A stretch of DNA of 64,000 nucleotides. It comes from Lichenicola sp965198575. Lineage in GTDB: Bacteria > Pseudomonadota > Alphaproteobacteria > Acetobacterales > Acetobacteraceae. Below the pieces are notes generated by a model. It saw only the letters and a program-made list of their open reading frames with translations. It ran no database searches and was not told the DNA's origin. The stretch covers positions 1,364,001 through 1,428,000 of the forward strand of contig NZ_OZ240671.1 in assembly GCF_965198575.1 (NCBI RefSeq), read 5' to 3'. Shown here in pieces: positions 24,440-33,042 of the stretch. The position numbers were made by a program, and so were the translations under genes. The first letter of the stretch is position 1. Every line of letters begins with the position of its first letter.

Positions 24440-24888
24440 AGCGGCTCGTCTGGATCATGCCCGTTCTGCTGCTGGTCGGCGCGCCGGCCTGTTTGGCCGC
24501 AACGGCCTCTGCCGAGGAGGCCGGCACCGCGACGACCCAGCATGTGCAGTCGCTCGATCCGACCGCGATGGCGACGTTCGAGAGTAGCAGCCTGGCCCAG
24601 ACGGGTCCGATGCGCGACGCCATGCCCCGCGGATCGACCGGCGCCCTCGTGATCCAGGCGCACGCCCAGACATTGCGGCCGGCACCCTTGCCGAACGAGG
24701 ATTTCGACGAGCCCGGGCTCAGCCCGCAGGCCCTCGCGGCGCAGGATCAGGCCAGCGTCGGCCCGAGCTTCTACGGTGCGGCCAAACCATTCTCCGGTGA
24801 CGGCTACGCGCCAGGATCGACGATCGACGACCGCACCAGTCACCGCCACAATGGCGGCGGCATGAGCCTCTCGATCCCGGTGCAGTAG
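24436..24888 (+). CDS. secreted protein of unknown function
   Basis: 150 aa with a clear signal peptide, MKRLVWIMPVLLLVGAPACLA. The mature part is Thr/Gln/Ala-rich and low in predicted structure (SLDPTAMATFESSSLAQTG, ALVIQAHAQTLRPAPLPNEDF) and ends RHNGGGMSLSIPVQ. No known domain. The start codon overlaps the Nudix stop, implying translational coupling, but the products share no evident pathway. Confidence 0.6.
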   Translation: MKRLVWIMPVLLLVGAPACLAATASAEEAGTATTQHVQSLDPTAMATFESSSLAQTGPMRDAMPRGSTGALVIQAHAQTLRPAPLPNEDFDEPGLSPQALAAQDQASVGPSFYGAAKPFSGDGYAPGSTIDDRTSHRHNGGGMSLSIPVQ

Positions 24889-24949
24889 CGATTCCAGGAC
24901 GTGATCATCCCGGACGACCTGCTCTCAGTGTCATGACCAAGGACCTGCA

Positions 24950-26134
24950 TTGAACGCTCCAACGGGCAGCGGGAGCGACGGCGTGGCGCCGGTGTCCGAC
25001 ACCGACCACAGATCCGGAACCACCTCACAGGCGGGCCCGAACCGGGCGCAGAATACGACAGCCGGCCTGGCGCAGGATGCCGCCTACAGCCTGCTGCAGG
25101 GCGGTCCGGGCGCTCTTCTGTTCGGATCGCCGGTCCGGACTGGCGATGCGATCCGCAGGATCATCGATCATCTGCATGGCCGGCTCGGCAACAAGCTGCA
25201 GCCGGTGCGCTTCCAGGCGCTCGCGGCCACCCCCGATCATCTCCGCGACGTCGTGGGCAAGGCGCATGCGGCACGCGCCACGCCGGATGCGTGGCTGCTG
25301 CTGGTGATCGCCGATTTCGACAGTGCGTCGTCGGCGCTCCTGAGCGAACTGGACGTCGCCGCCGAGGCCGCCGCGCAACATGGCGGCCTGCAGTTCCTGT
25401 TCGGGTCCTCTCGTGACCTCGACGTGGCGCTCCGGCGGGCGCGCCTGATGGCGCTTGCGACCGCACTCGGTGGGCGCTTCACGCTGCCTCCCGAAGGCGA
25501 CGGCGCGCCGATCCAAGCTGCACCGGCAACCGGCAGCCTCGATCGACCGCAGGCCGAGGCGCCGCCACGTGGGATCATGCTGCGCATCATGGTCGCCATC
25601 CTGGCGGTGGTGGCAGTCGCGGGGCTGGTGATCTATGCGATCCTGCCCGGGGGGCGGCCGGCGCCGCATCCGGTCGGCGTCACGCCCCTGCCGCCGCCCG
25701 CGCCGTCCCTTCCGCCGCCCGCGCCGTCCCTGCCGCCGCCTGCGCCACCGCTGCCGTCCGCACCGGCGCCGGCGCCGGCGCCGCAACAACCAATTGCCCC
25801 GATCACGCCGACACCTGCGGAGCCACCGGTTCCAGCGCCACCGCCACCGGTCCGCGCGCCACTTCCGTCACCGGCCCCGCCTCCGGCGCCGCGAGCGCCC
25901 CGGATGCCGATGCCGCTACCGGCCCCACTCCCGCCACCTGCGGCTGCGCTGCTGCTGCAGGCTCAGCCCGGCGATACGCTCGAGTCGCTCTATGCGCGGG
26001 TCTATCGGGACGTGACGCCACCGCCCTTCTCTGACGTCGTGGCGGCCAACCCCGAGCCGATCAGACCCGGGGCGCGGGTGGTGTTTCCCGCACCTCCGAC
26101 CGGCTGGACGGCCGGGAGTGCGCCGGCTCGGTGA
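24950..26134 (+). CDS. membrane-anchored protein, degenerate AAA-like N-domain plus C-terminal LysM-like domain
   Basis: 394 aa. The N-terminal ~190 residues (AQDAAYSLLQGGPGALLFG...DAWLLLVIADFDSASSALL...GLQFLFGSS) have the strand-helix rhythm of ExeA/GspA-type AAA ATPases, but the P-loop is not intact (GSPVRTGD). One transmembrane helix at about 210-230 (LRIMVAILAVVAVAGLVIYA) leads to ~110 Pro/Ala residues containing LPPPAPS repeats, then a LysM-like module PGDTLESLYARVYRD...VVAANPEPIRPGARVVFP. This suggests a cytoplasmic domain tied through the membrane to peptidoglycan. The TTG at 24950 has AAGGAC upstream. Function unknown; the AAA relation is tentative. Confidence 0.6.
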   Translation: MNAPTGSGSDGVAPVSDTDHRSGTTSQAGPNRAQNTTAGLAQDAAYSLLQGGPGALLFGSPVRTGDAIRRIIDHLHGRLGNKLQPVRFQALAATPDHLRDVVGKAHAARATPDAWLLLVIADFDSASSALLSELDVAAEAAAQHGGLQFLFGSSRDLDVALRRARLMALATALGGRFTLPPEGDGAPIQAAPATGSLDRPQAEAPPRGIMLRIMVAILAVVAVAGLVIYAILPGGRPAPHPVGVTPLPPPAPSLPPPAPSLPPPAPPLPSAPAPAPAPQQPIAPITPTPAEPPVPAPPPPVRAPLPSPAPPPAPRAPRMPMPLPAPLPPPAAALLLQAQPGDTLESLYARVYRDVTPPPFSDVVAANPEPIRPGARVVFPAPPTGWTAGSAPAR

Positions 26135-26153
26135 CAAGAGCCGAGCGTGCCGC

Positions 26154-26999
26154 TCAATTGGATGGCACGACCAGCGTCGAGACCTGGACCTGGGTGCGCA
26201 GATGCAAGGCGCCGGCTTCCGCGAGCTGCCGGAGGCTGGCATCCGCGGCCCCTGCCGCCGCGCGTAGGTACAGTCGGTAGGCCTGCTCCCGGTCCTGCGT
26301 CGCGCCGATACCGTTCTCGATACACCAGGCGAGATCGTATTGCGCCAGCGATGCGGACGCGCCCTGCCCCTCCGCCATCCGCCTGAACAACGAAACCGCT
26401 ACCGACTTCGCTCCGGCATCGCGTGACAGCAGCGCCTGCTGCGCCTCGGCGAAGGTGGCATCCTGCGGATCCGGCGGCACCACCGCAGGGCGCGCATGCA
26501 CGCGCGCCGCCGCCGCCGCGATGCCGTCCCGGGCGGCAGCAGCGAACATCCTGCGGGCGAAAACGGGGTTGCGCGGGATGCCGTCACCCGAGCTGGCCAT
26601 CAACGCCAGGTTGTATTCGGCGCGCCCGTCATGCAGGCGGGCAGCACGTGCATACCACCGTGCTGCCTTGGCGTGGTCGGGCGCCACGCCCCTGCCGGCA
26701 TCGTACAGCACCGCGACGTTGAACATCGCAACCGGGTCACCCAGGTCGGCGGCCCGGCGATACCATACGAGCGCCCGGCCCTGGTCCTGCGGCACGCCCT
26801 CGCCGGCGTCGTACATGACCCCGATGAAACGCGCTGCCCTGGCATCGCCGGCATCCGCAGCCTCACGCCAGGTCCGATAGGCCTCCGCGAAGGCGCCCGA
26901 CCGGAACTCCGCGATGCCTGCCTGGTCATCGGCAGATGCTAGGCGGGGAGCAGCCATGACGACCAAAGACAGTCCGATAAAAGCGACAATGTTCCGCAT
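26154..26999 (-). CDS. Sel1-repeat periplasmic protein
   Basis: 281 aa with a signal peptide (MRNIVAFIGLSLVVMAAPRLASA) and a run of Sel1-like TPR repeats: AARFIGVMYDAGEGVPQD, AMFNVAVLYDAGRGVAPDH, AEYNLALMASSGDGIPRN, and a later one, LAQYDLAWCIENGIGATQD. Such helical solenoids mediate protein-protein contacts. Divergent from the OmpA-like lipoprotein gene; an extended -10 element lies upstream. Partner and role unknown. Confidence 0.85.
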   Translation of the reverse strand: MRNIVAFIGLSLVVMAAPRLASADDQAGIAEFRSGAFAEAYRTWREAADAGDARAARFIGVMYDAGEGVPQDQGRALVWYRRAADLGDPVAMFNVAVLYDAGRGVAPDHAKAARWYARAARLHDGRAEYNLALMASSGDGIPRNPVFARRMFAAAARDGIAAAAARVHARPAVVPPDPQDATFAEAQQALLSRDAGAKSVAVSLFRRMAEGQGASASLAQYDLAWCIENGIGATQDREQAYRLYLRAAAGAADASLRQLAEAGALHLRTQVQVSTLVVPSN

Positions 27000-27012
27000 G
27001 ACGGCCCGCGCC

Positions 27013-27025
27013 CAGATTATAACAC
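27013..27025 (-). promoter_or_regulatory. extended -10 promoter element for the Sel1 gene
   Basis: On the minus strand the sequence reads TGTTATAAT, a perfect TATAAT hexamer (27021-27016) with the extended TGN. It lies 16 bp from the ATG at 26999, so the predicted transcript would have a very short leader with no ribosome site. No good -35 box was found. Confidence 0.45.
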
Positions 27026-27121
27026 AAGGATGTGTATGGTGGACCGGGATGGAAACGTCTGCAGGATTCTCGCGATATCGGTCTCGCGGCTTGTGAACTC
27101 TTGGAGAGGGGGAACTGTTTC

Positions 27122-27628
27122 ATGATCGATCGGACGAGGCTTGGTTACCTTGGGGCAGTGCTGGCCTCGACAGCGTTGCTTGCAGGCTGCGCTCACCCCT
27201 CACCCGGAAACAACGAGGCCGCCGCAGCGGTACAGGCGCCACCGAACGTTCCGCTGGCAACCAAGCCGAGCGCCGGCCAAGAGGTGAAGGCGGTCGCCAA
27301 TGACCAGATCGACATCACCTTCCCGCATGGTGGTTCGGCCCTGACCCAGGAAGCCGACAAGAAGCTGGATCTGGCGGCCCGGCTGTTTCGCGACGCCAAC
27401 CCGGTCCTGATGTTCACCACCGGCTATTCGGACAATACCGGCGACGAGTATGCCAACCTGCTGCTCTCGGCGCGGCGTGCCGAAGTGGTCAAGAAGGCGC
27501 TGGTGGCGCGTGGCATCCCTGCAAACCGGTTGCTGCTGCAGGCGCTTGGAGCGTCCGATCCGGCAGACGCAGCCGATCCGGCAGCCGCCGCGAACCGTCG
27601 CGTCGTGGTGACCTGGCGGCTGATCTAG
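27122..27628 (+). CDS. OmpA-family lipoprotein
   Basis: 168 aa. The lipoprotein signal MIDRTRLGYLGAVLASTALLAGC has a canonical LLAGC lipobox. After a short linker comes an OmpA/MotB C-terminal domain: ITFPHGGSALTQEADKKLDLAARLFRD, GYSDNTGDEYANLLLSARRAEVVKKALVARGIPANRLLLQALG, ending ANRRVVVTWRLI with the conserved NRRV. This domain binds peptidoglycan, so the protein should tether outer membrane and wall like Pal. GGAGAGGGGG lies ahead of the ATG at 27122. Confidence 0.88.
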   Translation: MIDRTRLGYLGAVLASTALLAGCAHPSPGNNEAAAAVQAPPNVPLATKPSAGQEVKAVANDQIDITFPHGGSALTQEADKKLDLAARLFRDANPVLMFTTGYSDNTGDEYANLLLSARRAEVVKKALVARGIPANRLLLQALGASDPADAADPAAAANRRVVVTWRLI

Positions 27629-27641
27629 CGCGGATGGCGGC

Positions 27642-28123
27642 ATGAGGTCGCGCGCGACGACCCTGCTCGCCACCACAATGGTTCCTGGCGGGCAAGGCGT
27701 CGTGGTGCAGACGGCAACCGGCGGCCTCCGACCGAGGCCCGCCGGCGCATCCTGCGACACTGACGCTCAGCGACCTGCAGCACCTGCCGACGGCGGCCCC
27801 AACCGTCTCCAACGCCACGGACCAGGGCACCGGCACCGCCAGCTTCACCGGCCCGCTGCTCTGGCGTTCGCCTGACCGTGACGGCGTCGCCGATGCGGTC
27901 GCTCGCAAGACCCACCTGCAGCACGTCATCATGGCAGAGGGCCGCGACGGCTACAGGGGTGGCGCCGTCGGTAGCCGAGCTGGATCCGGGCTTTGCCGAG
28001 AAGCAGGTCCTCATCGCATATCGGCAGGCTGGCAGGTCGCTCGGCGGCCTCGAATTGGTCGTCCCCGGCGACCGCAAGCCCGGGCGCGAAGTCCACAACC
28101 TGGTCGCGATCGAGGTCCGTTAG
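27642..28123 (+). pseudogene. frameshifted molybdopterin-oxidoreductase-like periplasmic protein
   Basis: Two adjoining frames reconstruct one known family, the small sulfite-oxidase-like Mo-cofactor-binding-domain protein. Frame 1 (from about 27757) reads TLTLSDLQHLPTA, FTGPLLWRS and HVIMAEGRDGY; the next frame continues VAELDPGFAEKQVLIAYR and LELVVPGDRKPGREVH and ends IEVR at 28123. Removing one G from the run AGGGG near 27953-27957 would join them as GRDGYRVAPSVAELDPGF, the family sequence at this point. The N-terminal signal peptide is also not in frame. The stop overlaps the ftsY stop. Either a true pseudogene or, for the G-run, an assembly error. Confidence 0.7.
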
Positions 28124-29073
28124 GACGCGGGCGGGCCGCCGGCAACCAGCCGGACGGTGTCGCCCACCAGCCCGCGGGCGAACTCGGTGGCCGAGAACGG
28201 ACGCAGGTCCTCCGCCGTCTCGCCGACCCCGACCGCGTGCAACGGCAGCCCGAACGTCTCGGCCAGCGCCACGACGATGCCGCCGCGGGCACTGCCATCC
28301 AGCTTGGTGACGATCAGCCCGGTCACCGCGACCAGTTCCTTGAACACCCGCACCTGCTCGATGGCGTTCTGACCGGTGGTGGCGTCCAGCACCAGCAGCA
28401 CCGAATGCGGCGCGGTGGCGTCGAACTTGCGCAGCACGCGGATGATCTTCGCCAGCTCCTCCATCAGCGCGCCCTTGTTGTGCAGCCGCCCGGCGGTATC
28501 GATCAGCAGCAGGTCGGCGCCCTCCGCGGTGGCTCGCTTCAGGGCCTCGAACGCCAGGCCGGCGGCATCGGAGTTGGGCGGCCCCGAGATGACCGGCGCG
28601 CCCACCCGCTCGCCCCAGATCTGCAGCTGCTCGACGGCGGCGGCGCGGAAGGTATCGCCGGCGACCAGGATCGGCTTCAGACCCTGACGGCCGAACTGCA
28701 GCGCCATCTTGCCGATCGTCGTGGTCTTGCCGGTGCCGTTGACGCCGACCACCAGCACGACATGGGGCTTCAGCGCCGGGTCCGGTACGAACGGGATCGC
28801 CACCGGCTCCAGCACGCGGGCGATCTCGGCCGATAGCGCGATCCGCACCTCCTCGTCGGTCACCTCACGGCCGAAGCGGCTGCGGCGGAACTCGTCGATC
28901 ACCCGGCCGGCGACGGCTGGCCCCAGGTCGGCCGCGATCAGCAGCTCCTCGAGCTCGTCGAGGGCGGCTTCGTCGAGCCGGCGGTGCGCGAACACCGCGG
29001 TGAGGTTGCCGCCGAGCTTCTGCGTGCTGCGCGACAGGCCTTCCTTGAGCCGGTTGAAGAACCCCATGGCCAT
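28120..29073 (-). CDS. ftsY: signal recognition particle receptor FtsY
   Basis: 317-aa SRP-receptor GTPase that docks ribosome-SRP complexes at the membrane. NG domain only, without the long acidic A domain of E. coli. The N-domain helices start MGFFNRLKEGLSRSTQKLGG. G1 is GVNGTGKTTTIGKMA (about 114-128), then DTFRAAAVEQL, DTAGRLHNKGALMEEL (G3), TKLDGSARGG (G4) and the closing GVGETAEDLRPF. Two ATGs (29073, 29067) fit. Last gene of the dapF-mtaB-ftsY operon, 4 bp after mtaB. Confidence 0.97.
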   Translation of the reverse strand: MAMGFFNRLKEGLSRSTQKLGGNLTAVFAHRRLDEAALDELEELLIAADLGPAVAGRVIDEFRRSRFGREVTDEEVRIALSAEIARVLEPVAIPFVPDPALKPHVVLVVGVNGTGKTTTIGKMALQFGRQGLKPILVAGDTFRAAAVEQLQIWGERVGAPVISGPPNSDAAGLAFEALKRATAEGADLLLIDTAGRLHNKGALMEELAKIIRVLRKFDATAPHSVLLVLDATTGQNAIEQVRVFKELVAVTGLIVTKLDGSARGGIVVALAETFGLPLHAVGVGETAEDLRPFSATEFARGLVGDTVRLVAGGPPAS

Positions 29074-29077
29074 CGCG

Positions 29078-30328
29078 TCAGATCCTTACTGCCTGGAGGC
29101 CGGTGCCCGCCTGCGCCAGCACCCGCGCTGCCACCACCTGGCCAGGTTCGCCGGCCGGCTGCTCGAAACGCACCGGTGCGAACTGCTCGGAATGGCCGCC
29201 GGTGGGAGTCTCCAGCAGCACCCGCGCCTCGGTGCCGACGAAGCCCTGGTGGAACGCCCGGGCGCTCAGCGTGCCGGCCTCGCGCAGCCGTGCCGCACGT
29301 TCCCGCCGGACTGCCACCGGAACCGCCGGCATCCGGGCCGCGGGGGTGCCGGGGCGCTCGCTGTACGGGAACACGTGCAGATACGGCAACTCGTGGGTGC
29401 GCACGAAGCCGAGGGTCTCCTCGAACAGCGCGTCGTCCTCGGTCGGGAAGCCCGCGATCAGGTCGGCGCCGAAGCCGATGCCCGGCCGCAGCCGGCGTGC
29501 GCGCTCCACCACGCGGGCGGCGTCGTCGGTCAGATGCCGGCGCTTCATGCGCTTCAGCACCAGGTCGGAACCGGCCTGCAGCGACAGGTGCAGATGCGGC
29601 ATCAGGCGTTCCTCGTGCTCGATCAGCTGCCAGAGGTCGGCGTCGATCTCCACCGGATCGAGCGAGGACAGCCGCAACCGCTCGAGGCCCGGAACCAGTG
29701 CCAGCAGCCGCCGGGCAAGCTGGCCGAGTGCGGGACGGCCGGGCAGGTCGCCGCCATAGGAGGTGATGTCGACGCCGGTCAGCACCACCTCGCGGTAGCC
29801 GGCATCGACCAGCGCGCGGACCTGGTCGACCACCACGCCGATCGGCACCGAGCGCGACGGCCCGCGACCGAACGGGATGATGCAGAAGGTGCAGCGATGG
29901 TCGCAGCCCTGCTGCACCTGCACGAAGGCGCGGGATCGGCCGACGAACTCGGTCACCAGATGCGCCGCCGTCTCGCGCGCCGCCATGATGTCCGACACCG
30001 CGTCGCCGGAGCCGAGTGCGGTCTCCGTCCAGCTCGCCGCCTGCAGCTTCTCCTCGTTGCCGAGGACGCGCACGACGCCGGGCAGCGTGGTCCATGCGGC
30101 CGGATCGAGCTGTGCCGCGCACCCGGTGACGACGATGCGGGCGTCCGGACGGTCGCGATGCGCGCGACGCACCGCCTGCCGCGCCTGGCGCTCGGCCTCG
30201 GATGTGACGGCACAGGTGTTGACGATGATGACGTCGGCGAGGCCGCTCGCATGGGCGCGCATGACTTCGCTCTCCCAGGTGTTGAGCCGGCAGCCGAAGG
30301 TCAGGATGTCGGGCGCAGCGCCGGTCAT
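29078..30328 (-). CDS. mtaB: tRNA t6A37 methylthiotransferase MtaB
   Basis: 416-aa radical-SAM methylthiotransferase of the MiaB family, converting t6A37 to ms2t6A37 in tRNAs decoding ANN codons. The N-terminal UPF0004 cluster has GCRLN, VNTCAV and TGCAAQ cysteines. The radical SAM cysteines are in QQGCDHRCTFCIIPFGRGPS (C-x3-C-x2-C). A TRAM-like C-terminus follows. The GxRxN (GCRLN) form and absence of a MiaB-type extension favour MtaB. The start at 30328 overlaps the dapF stop (ATGA). Middle gene of dapF-mtaB-ftsY. Confidence 0.93.
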   Translation of the reverse strand: MTGAAPDILTFGCRLNTWESEVMRAHASGLADVIIVNTCAVTSEAERQARQAVRRAHRDRPDARIVVTGCAAQLDPAAWTTLPGVVRVLGNEEKLQAASWTETALGSGDAVSDIMAARETAAHLVTEFVGRSRAFVQVQQGCDHRCTFCIIPFGRGPSRSVPIGVVVDQVRALVDAGYREVVLTGVDITSYGGDLPGRPALGQLARRLLALVPGLERLRLSSLDPVEIDADLWQLIEHEERLMPHLHLSLQAGSDLVLKRMKRRHLTDDAARVVERARRLRPGIGFGADLIAGFPTEDDALFEETLGFVRTHELPYLHVFPYSERPGTPAARMPAVPVAVRRERAARLREAGTLSARAFHQGFVGTEARVLLETPTGGHSEQFAPVRFEQPAGEPGQVVAARVLAQAGTGLQAVRI

Positions 30329-31128
30329 GGCAGCTCGACCTGGCCGGTGAACGACACGATTGCGGGGCCGGTCATCCGGACGTGGCCGAAATCGTCCCAC
30401 GCGATGACGAGCTCGCCGCCGGGCATCTCGACCGTGACGCGCCGGTCGGTCAGGTTGCGCCGCACCGCGTTCACCACGGCCGCACAGGCGCCGGACCCGC
30501 AGGCCGGCGTCAGGCCGGCCCCGCGCTCCCAGACGACGAGCCGCATCCGGTCGCGTGACAGGATCTGCGCGAAGCCGATATTGGCGCGCTCGGGGAATAG
30601 CGGGTCGGTCTCCAGGTCGGGGCCGGCGCGGGCGGGATCGAGATCGACGTCGAAGAACGTGGCGTGCGGGTTGCCCATCGAGCAGGCGGCCGGGTCACCG
30701 CCGATCGGCAGATGCAGCGTGTCGACCTGGTGCGCCAGCGGGACCTGGCGCCATTCGAGCCCGGGCTGGCCCATGTCGACGGTGACCTCGCCGTCGGCCA
30801 GCACCTCGGCGGTGAGCAGGCCGGCGTCGGTGCGGATGCGCAGATCGGCGCGGGGGTTGTCGTGCGCCAGCAGCGAGGCGACGCACCGGGTGGCGTTGCC
30901 GCAGGCGCCGGACTCGCTGCCGTCGGCGTTGAAGAAGCGCACCCGCACGGTATCGTCGGAGCCGGGATCGGGGGCCTGCAGCAGCACGAGTTGGTCGCAG
31001 CCGATACCGGTGCGGCGATCGGCGAGGCGCGCGATGGCGGCCGGTTCCAGCCCGAGCGGCCGGACGCGCTCGTCCAGCACGACGAAATCGTTGCCTGCCC
31101 CGTGCATCTTGTGGAAGTCGATCAGCAT
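30325..31128 (-). CDS. dapF: diaminopimelate epimerase
   Basis: 267-aa PLP-independent epimerase making meso-DAP from LL-DAP for lysine and peptidoglycan. N-terminal FHKMHGAGNDFVVLD, first catalytic Cys in ESGACGNATRC, second in TPACGSGACAAVVNA; the two-fold pseudo-symmetric layout is complete. The ATG at 31128 matches the conserved family start MLIDFHK. First gene of the operon with mtaB and ftsY, an order conserved in many alphaproteobacteria. Confidence 0.96.
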   Translation of the reverse strand: MLIDFHKMHGAGNDFVVLDERVRPLGLEPAAIARLADRRTGIGCDQLVLLQAPDPGSDDTVRVRFFNADGSESGACGNATRCVASLLAHDNPRADLRIRTDAGLLTAEVLADGEVTVDMGQPGLEWRQVPLAHQVDTLHLPIGGDPAACSMGNPHATFFDVDLDPARAGPDLETDPLFPERANIGFAQILSRDRMRLVVWERGAGLTPACGSGACAAVVNAVRRNLTDRRVTVEMPGGELVIAWDDFGHVRMTGPAIVSFTGQVELP

Positions 31129-31186
31129 GGCGGCTCCTATAAAGGATGCGGCATCGCGATGCGAAGAGTTGGGGAGCGGCCGGACG

Positions 31187-32611
31187 ATGGACCAGCATGG
31201 AATGACAGCCGTGGCGGGCGCAGCACACACCCGGCGCGCGCTGCCCGAGGCGCTCTGGACGGCATTGTCGGCGCGGTTCGGTGACCGGCTCGCGCGCAAC
31301 GCCTCCGAACTCGAGCGGCACGGCCACGAGGAAAGCTGGCACCCCGGCGTACCGCCCGACGCTGTGGTGTTCGCCGAAAGCACAGCCGACGTCGCCGACC
31401 TGGTGCGGCTGTGCGCGCAAGCCCGCGTGCCGGTGGTGCCGTTCGGCGCCGGGACCTCGCTGGAGGGTCATGTCGCGGCGCTCGAGGGCGGCGTCAGCCT
31501 GGACCTGTCGCGGATGACTCGGGTCCTGGGCGTGCGGCCCGAGGACGGCGACTGCAGCATCGAGGCCGGCGTCACCCGCGCGCAGCTCAACACCCACCTG
31601 CGCGATCTCGGGCTGTTCTTTCCGGTCGATCCGGGTGCGCCGGCGACCATCGGCGGCATGGCGGCGACCCGGGCGTCGGGCACCAACGCGGTGCGCTACG
31701 GCACCATCCGCGACGTCGTGCTGTCGCTGGTCGCGGTGATGGCGGACGGCAGCGTGGTGCGCACCGGTGGCCGCGCGCGCAAATCGGCGGCCGGCTACGA
31801 CCTGACCCGGCTGCTGATCGGCTCGGAGGGCACGCTCGGCATCATCACCGAGCTGTCGGTGCGGCTCTCGCCGATCCCGGAGACCATCGCCAGCGCCGTG
31901 GTGACGTTCCCCAGCGTGCAGTCGGCGGTGGAGTGCGTGATCGGGCTGATCCAGCTGTCGGTGCGGATGGCGCGGATCGAGTTCCTCGACGCCGCCGCGA
32001 TCGACGCGGTGAACCGCTATTCCGGGCTCGACAACGAGACGGCGCCGACGCTGTTCCTCGAGTTCCACGGCAGCGAGGGCCAGGTCGCAGAGCAGGTCGC
32101 GACGGTGCAGGAGGCGGCGTTGGAGCATGGCGCCGGCCCATTGCACTGGGCGACGCTGGCCGAGGATCGGGCAAAGCTGTGGAAGGCGCGGCACGAGGCG
32201 TTGTGGGCGGTGAACGCCACCCGGCCCGGCTGCCGCAGCTGGACCACCGATGTATGCGTGCCGATCTCGCGGCTGGCCGAGTGCATCGTCGAGACCACCG
32301 CGGACATGCAGGCGCTGCCGTTCCGGGGCGCCATCGTCGGCCATGTCGGCGACGGCAATTTCCATTGCCTGCTGCCGCTCGATCCGGGCTCGGCGACGGA
32401 GCTCGAAGCGGCCCAACGCTTCAACGACCGGCTGGTCCGTCGGGCGATCGGCATGGACGGCACCTGCACCGGCGAGCACGGCATCGGCCACGGCAAGCTC
32501 GATTTCATGATGCTCGAGCATGGCGCCGGGGTGTCGGTGATGCGCGCGATCAAGCGGGCGCTCGATCCGGACGGCATCCTGAACCCGGGCAAGGTGCTGC
32601 CGGCGGAATAG
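31187..32611 (+). CDS. FAD-linked oxidase, D-lactate/glycolate dehydrogenase (GlcD/DLD type)
   Basis: 474 aa. The N-terminal PP-loop FAD domain shows VVPFGAGTSLEGHVAALEGGVSLDLSRM and GGMAATRASGTNAVRYGTIRD, and the C-terminal FAD-oxidase domain has IVGHVGDGNFHCLLPLD and GTCTGEHGIGHGKLDFMMLEHG with the conserved histidines. The closest well-known family is mitochondrial-type D-lactate dehydrogenase (cytochrome). It oxidises a 2-hydroxyacid and passes electrons to the respiratory chain or cytochrome c. GGGGAG lies 10 nt before the ATG; the second ATG at 31202 is possible. Divergent from dapF. Confidence 0.92.
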   Translation: MDQHGMTAVAGAAHTRRALPEALWTALSARFGDRLARNASELERHGHEESWHPGVPPDAVVFAESTADVADLVRLCAQARVPVVPFGAGTSLEGHVAALEGGVSLDLSRMTRVLGVRPEDGDCSIEAGVTRAQLNTHLRDLGLFFPVDPGAPATIGGMAATRASGTNAVRYGTIRDVVLSLVAVMADGSVVRTGGRARKSAAGYDLTRLLIGSEGTLGIITELSVRLSPIPETIASAVVTFPSVQSAVECVIGLIQLSVRMARIEFLDAAAIDAVNRYSGLDNETAPTLFLEFHGSEGQVAEQVATVQEAALEHGAGPLHWATLAEDRAKLWKARHEALWAVNATRPGCRSWTTDVCVPISRLAECIVETTADMQALPFRGAIVGHVGDGNFHCLLPLDPGSATELEAAQRFNDRLVRRAIGMDGTCTGEHGIGHGKLDFMMLEHGAGVSVMRAIKRALDPDGILNPGKVLPAE

Positions 32612-32682
32612 GCTGGCCGCGGGGCCTTGCCGTTCGGGCATCGAGCCGGGAAACTACCGCAATCACTTCCGGACCGGACATC

Positions 32683-33042
32683 ATGAAGCGCTCGCACTCG
32701 CTGCCCCGGATCATGCTGGCCGCCGGCCTGATGGGTGCACTGCTCTCGTCGCCCTGCCTTGCGGCGGAGGCGACGGCGCCTGGCGGTGCAGACCAGGCGA
32801 TGATGGCCGGGATGAGCCGGATGCAGCAGCAGATGGCGGCGGCCCCGATGACCGGCGATGCCGACCACGATTTCGTCGCGATGATGACGCCGCACCATGC
32901 CGGCGCGATCGACATGGCGAAGGTGGAATTGCGCTACGGCCACGATCCGGAACTGCGCCGCATGGCGCGCGACATCATTGCCGCCCAACAGCGCGAGATC
33001 GTCCAGATGAACGCCTGGATGGCGGCACACCCGAACCGATGA
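32683..33042 (+). CDS. DUF305 family exported protein
   Basis: 119 aa with a signal peptide (RIMLAAGLMGALLSSPCLAA) and a four-helix DUF305 core: MMAGMSRMQQQM, DHDFVAMMTPHHAGAIDMAKVEL, and MARDIIAAQQREIVQMNAWM. The Met/His-rich motifs (MxxHHxxAIxMA) are a hallmark; members are ferritin-like and often linked with copper. The gene overlaps the amidase start (ATGA at 33039-33042), so the two are translationally coupled. Confidence 0.9.
   Translation: MKRSHSLPRIMLAAGLMGALLSSPCLAAEATAPGGADQAMMAGMSRMQQQMAAAPMTGDADHDFVAMMTPHHAGAIDMAKVELRYGHDPELRRMARDIIAAQQREIVQMNAWMAAHPNR

Noticed and set aside
27642..27875. Separate short gene starting MRSRATTLLATTM
   Set aside because: No domain and Pro/Arg/His-rich end; it overlaps the N-terminal part of the frameshifted molybdopterin-protein pseudogene in the wrong frame.
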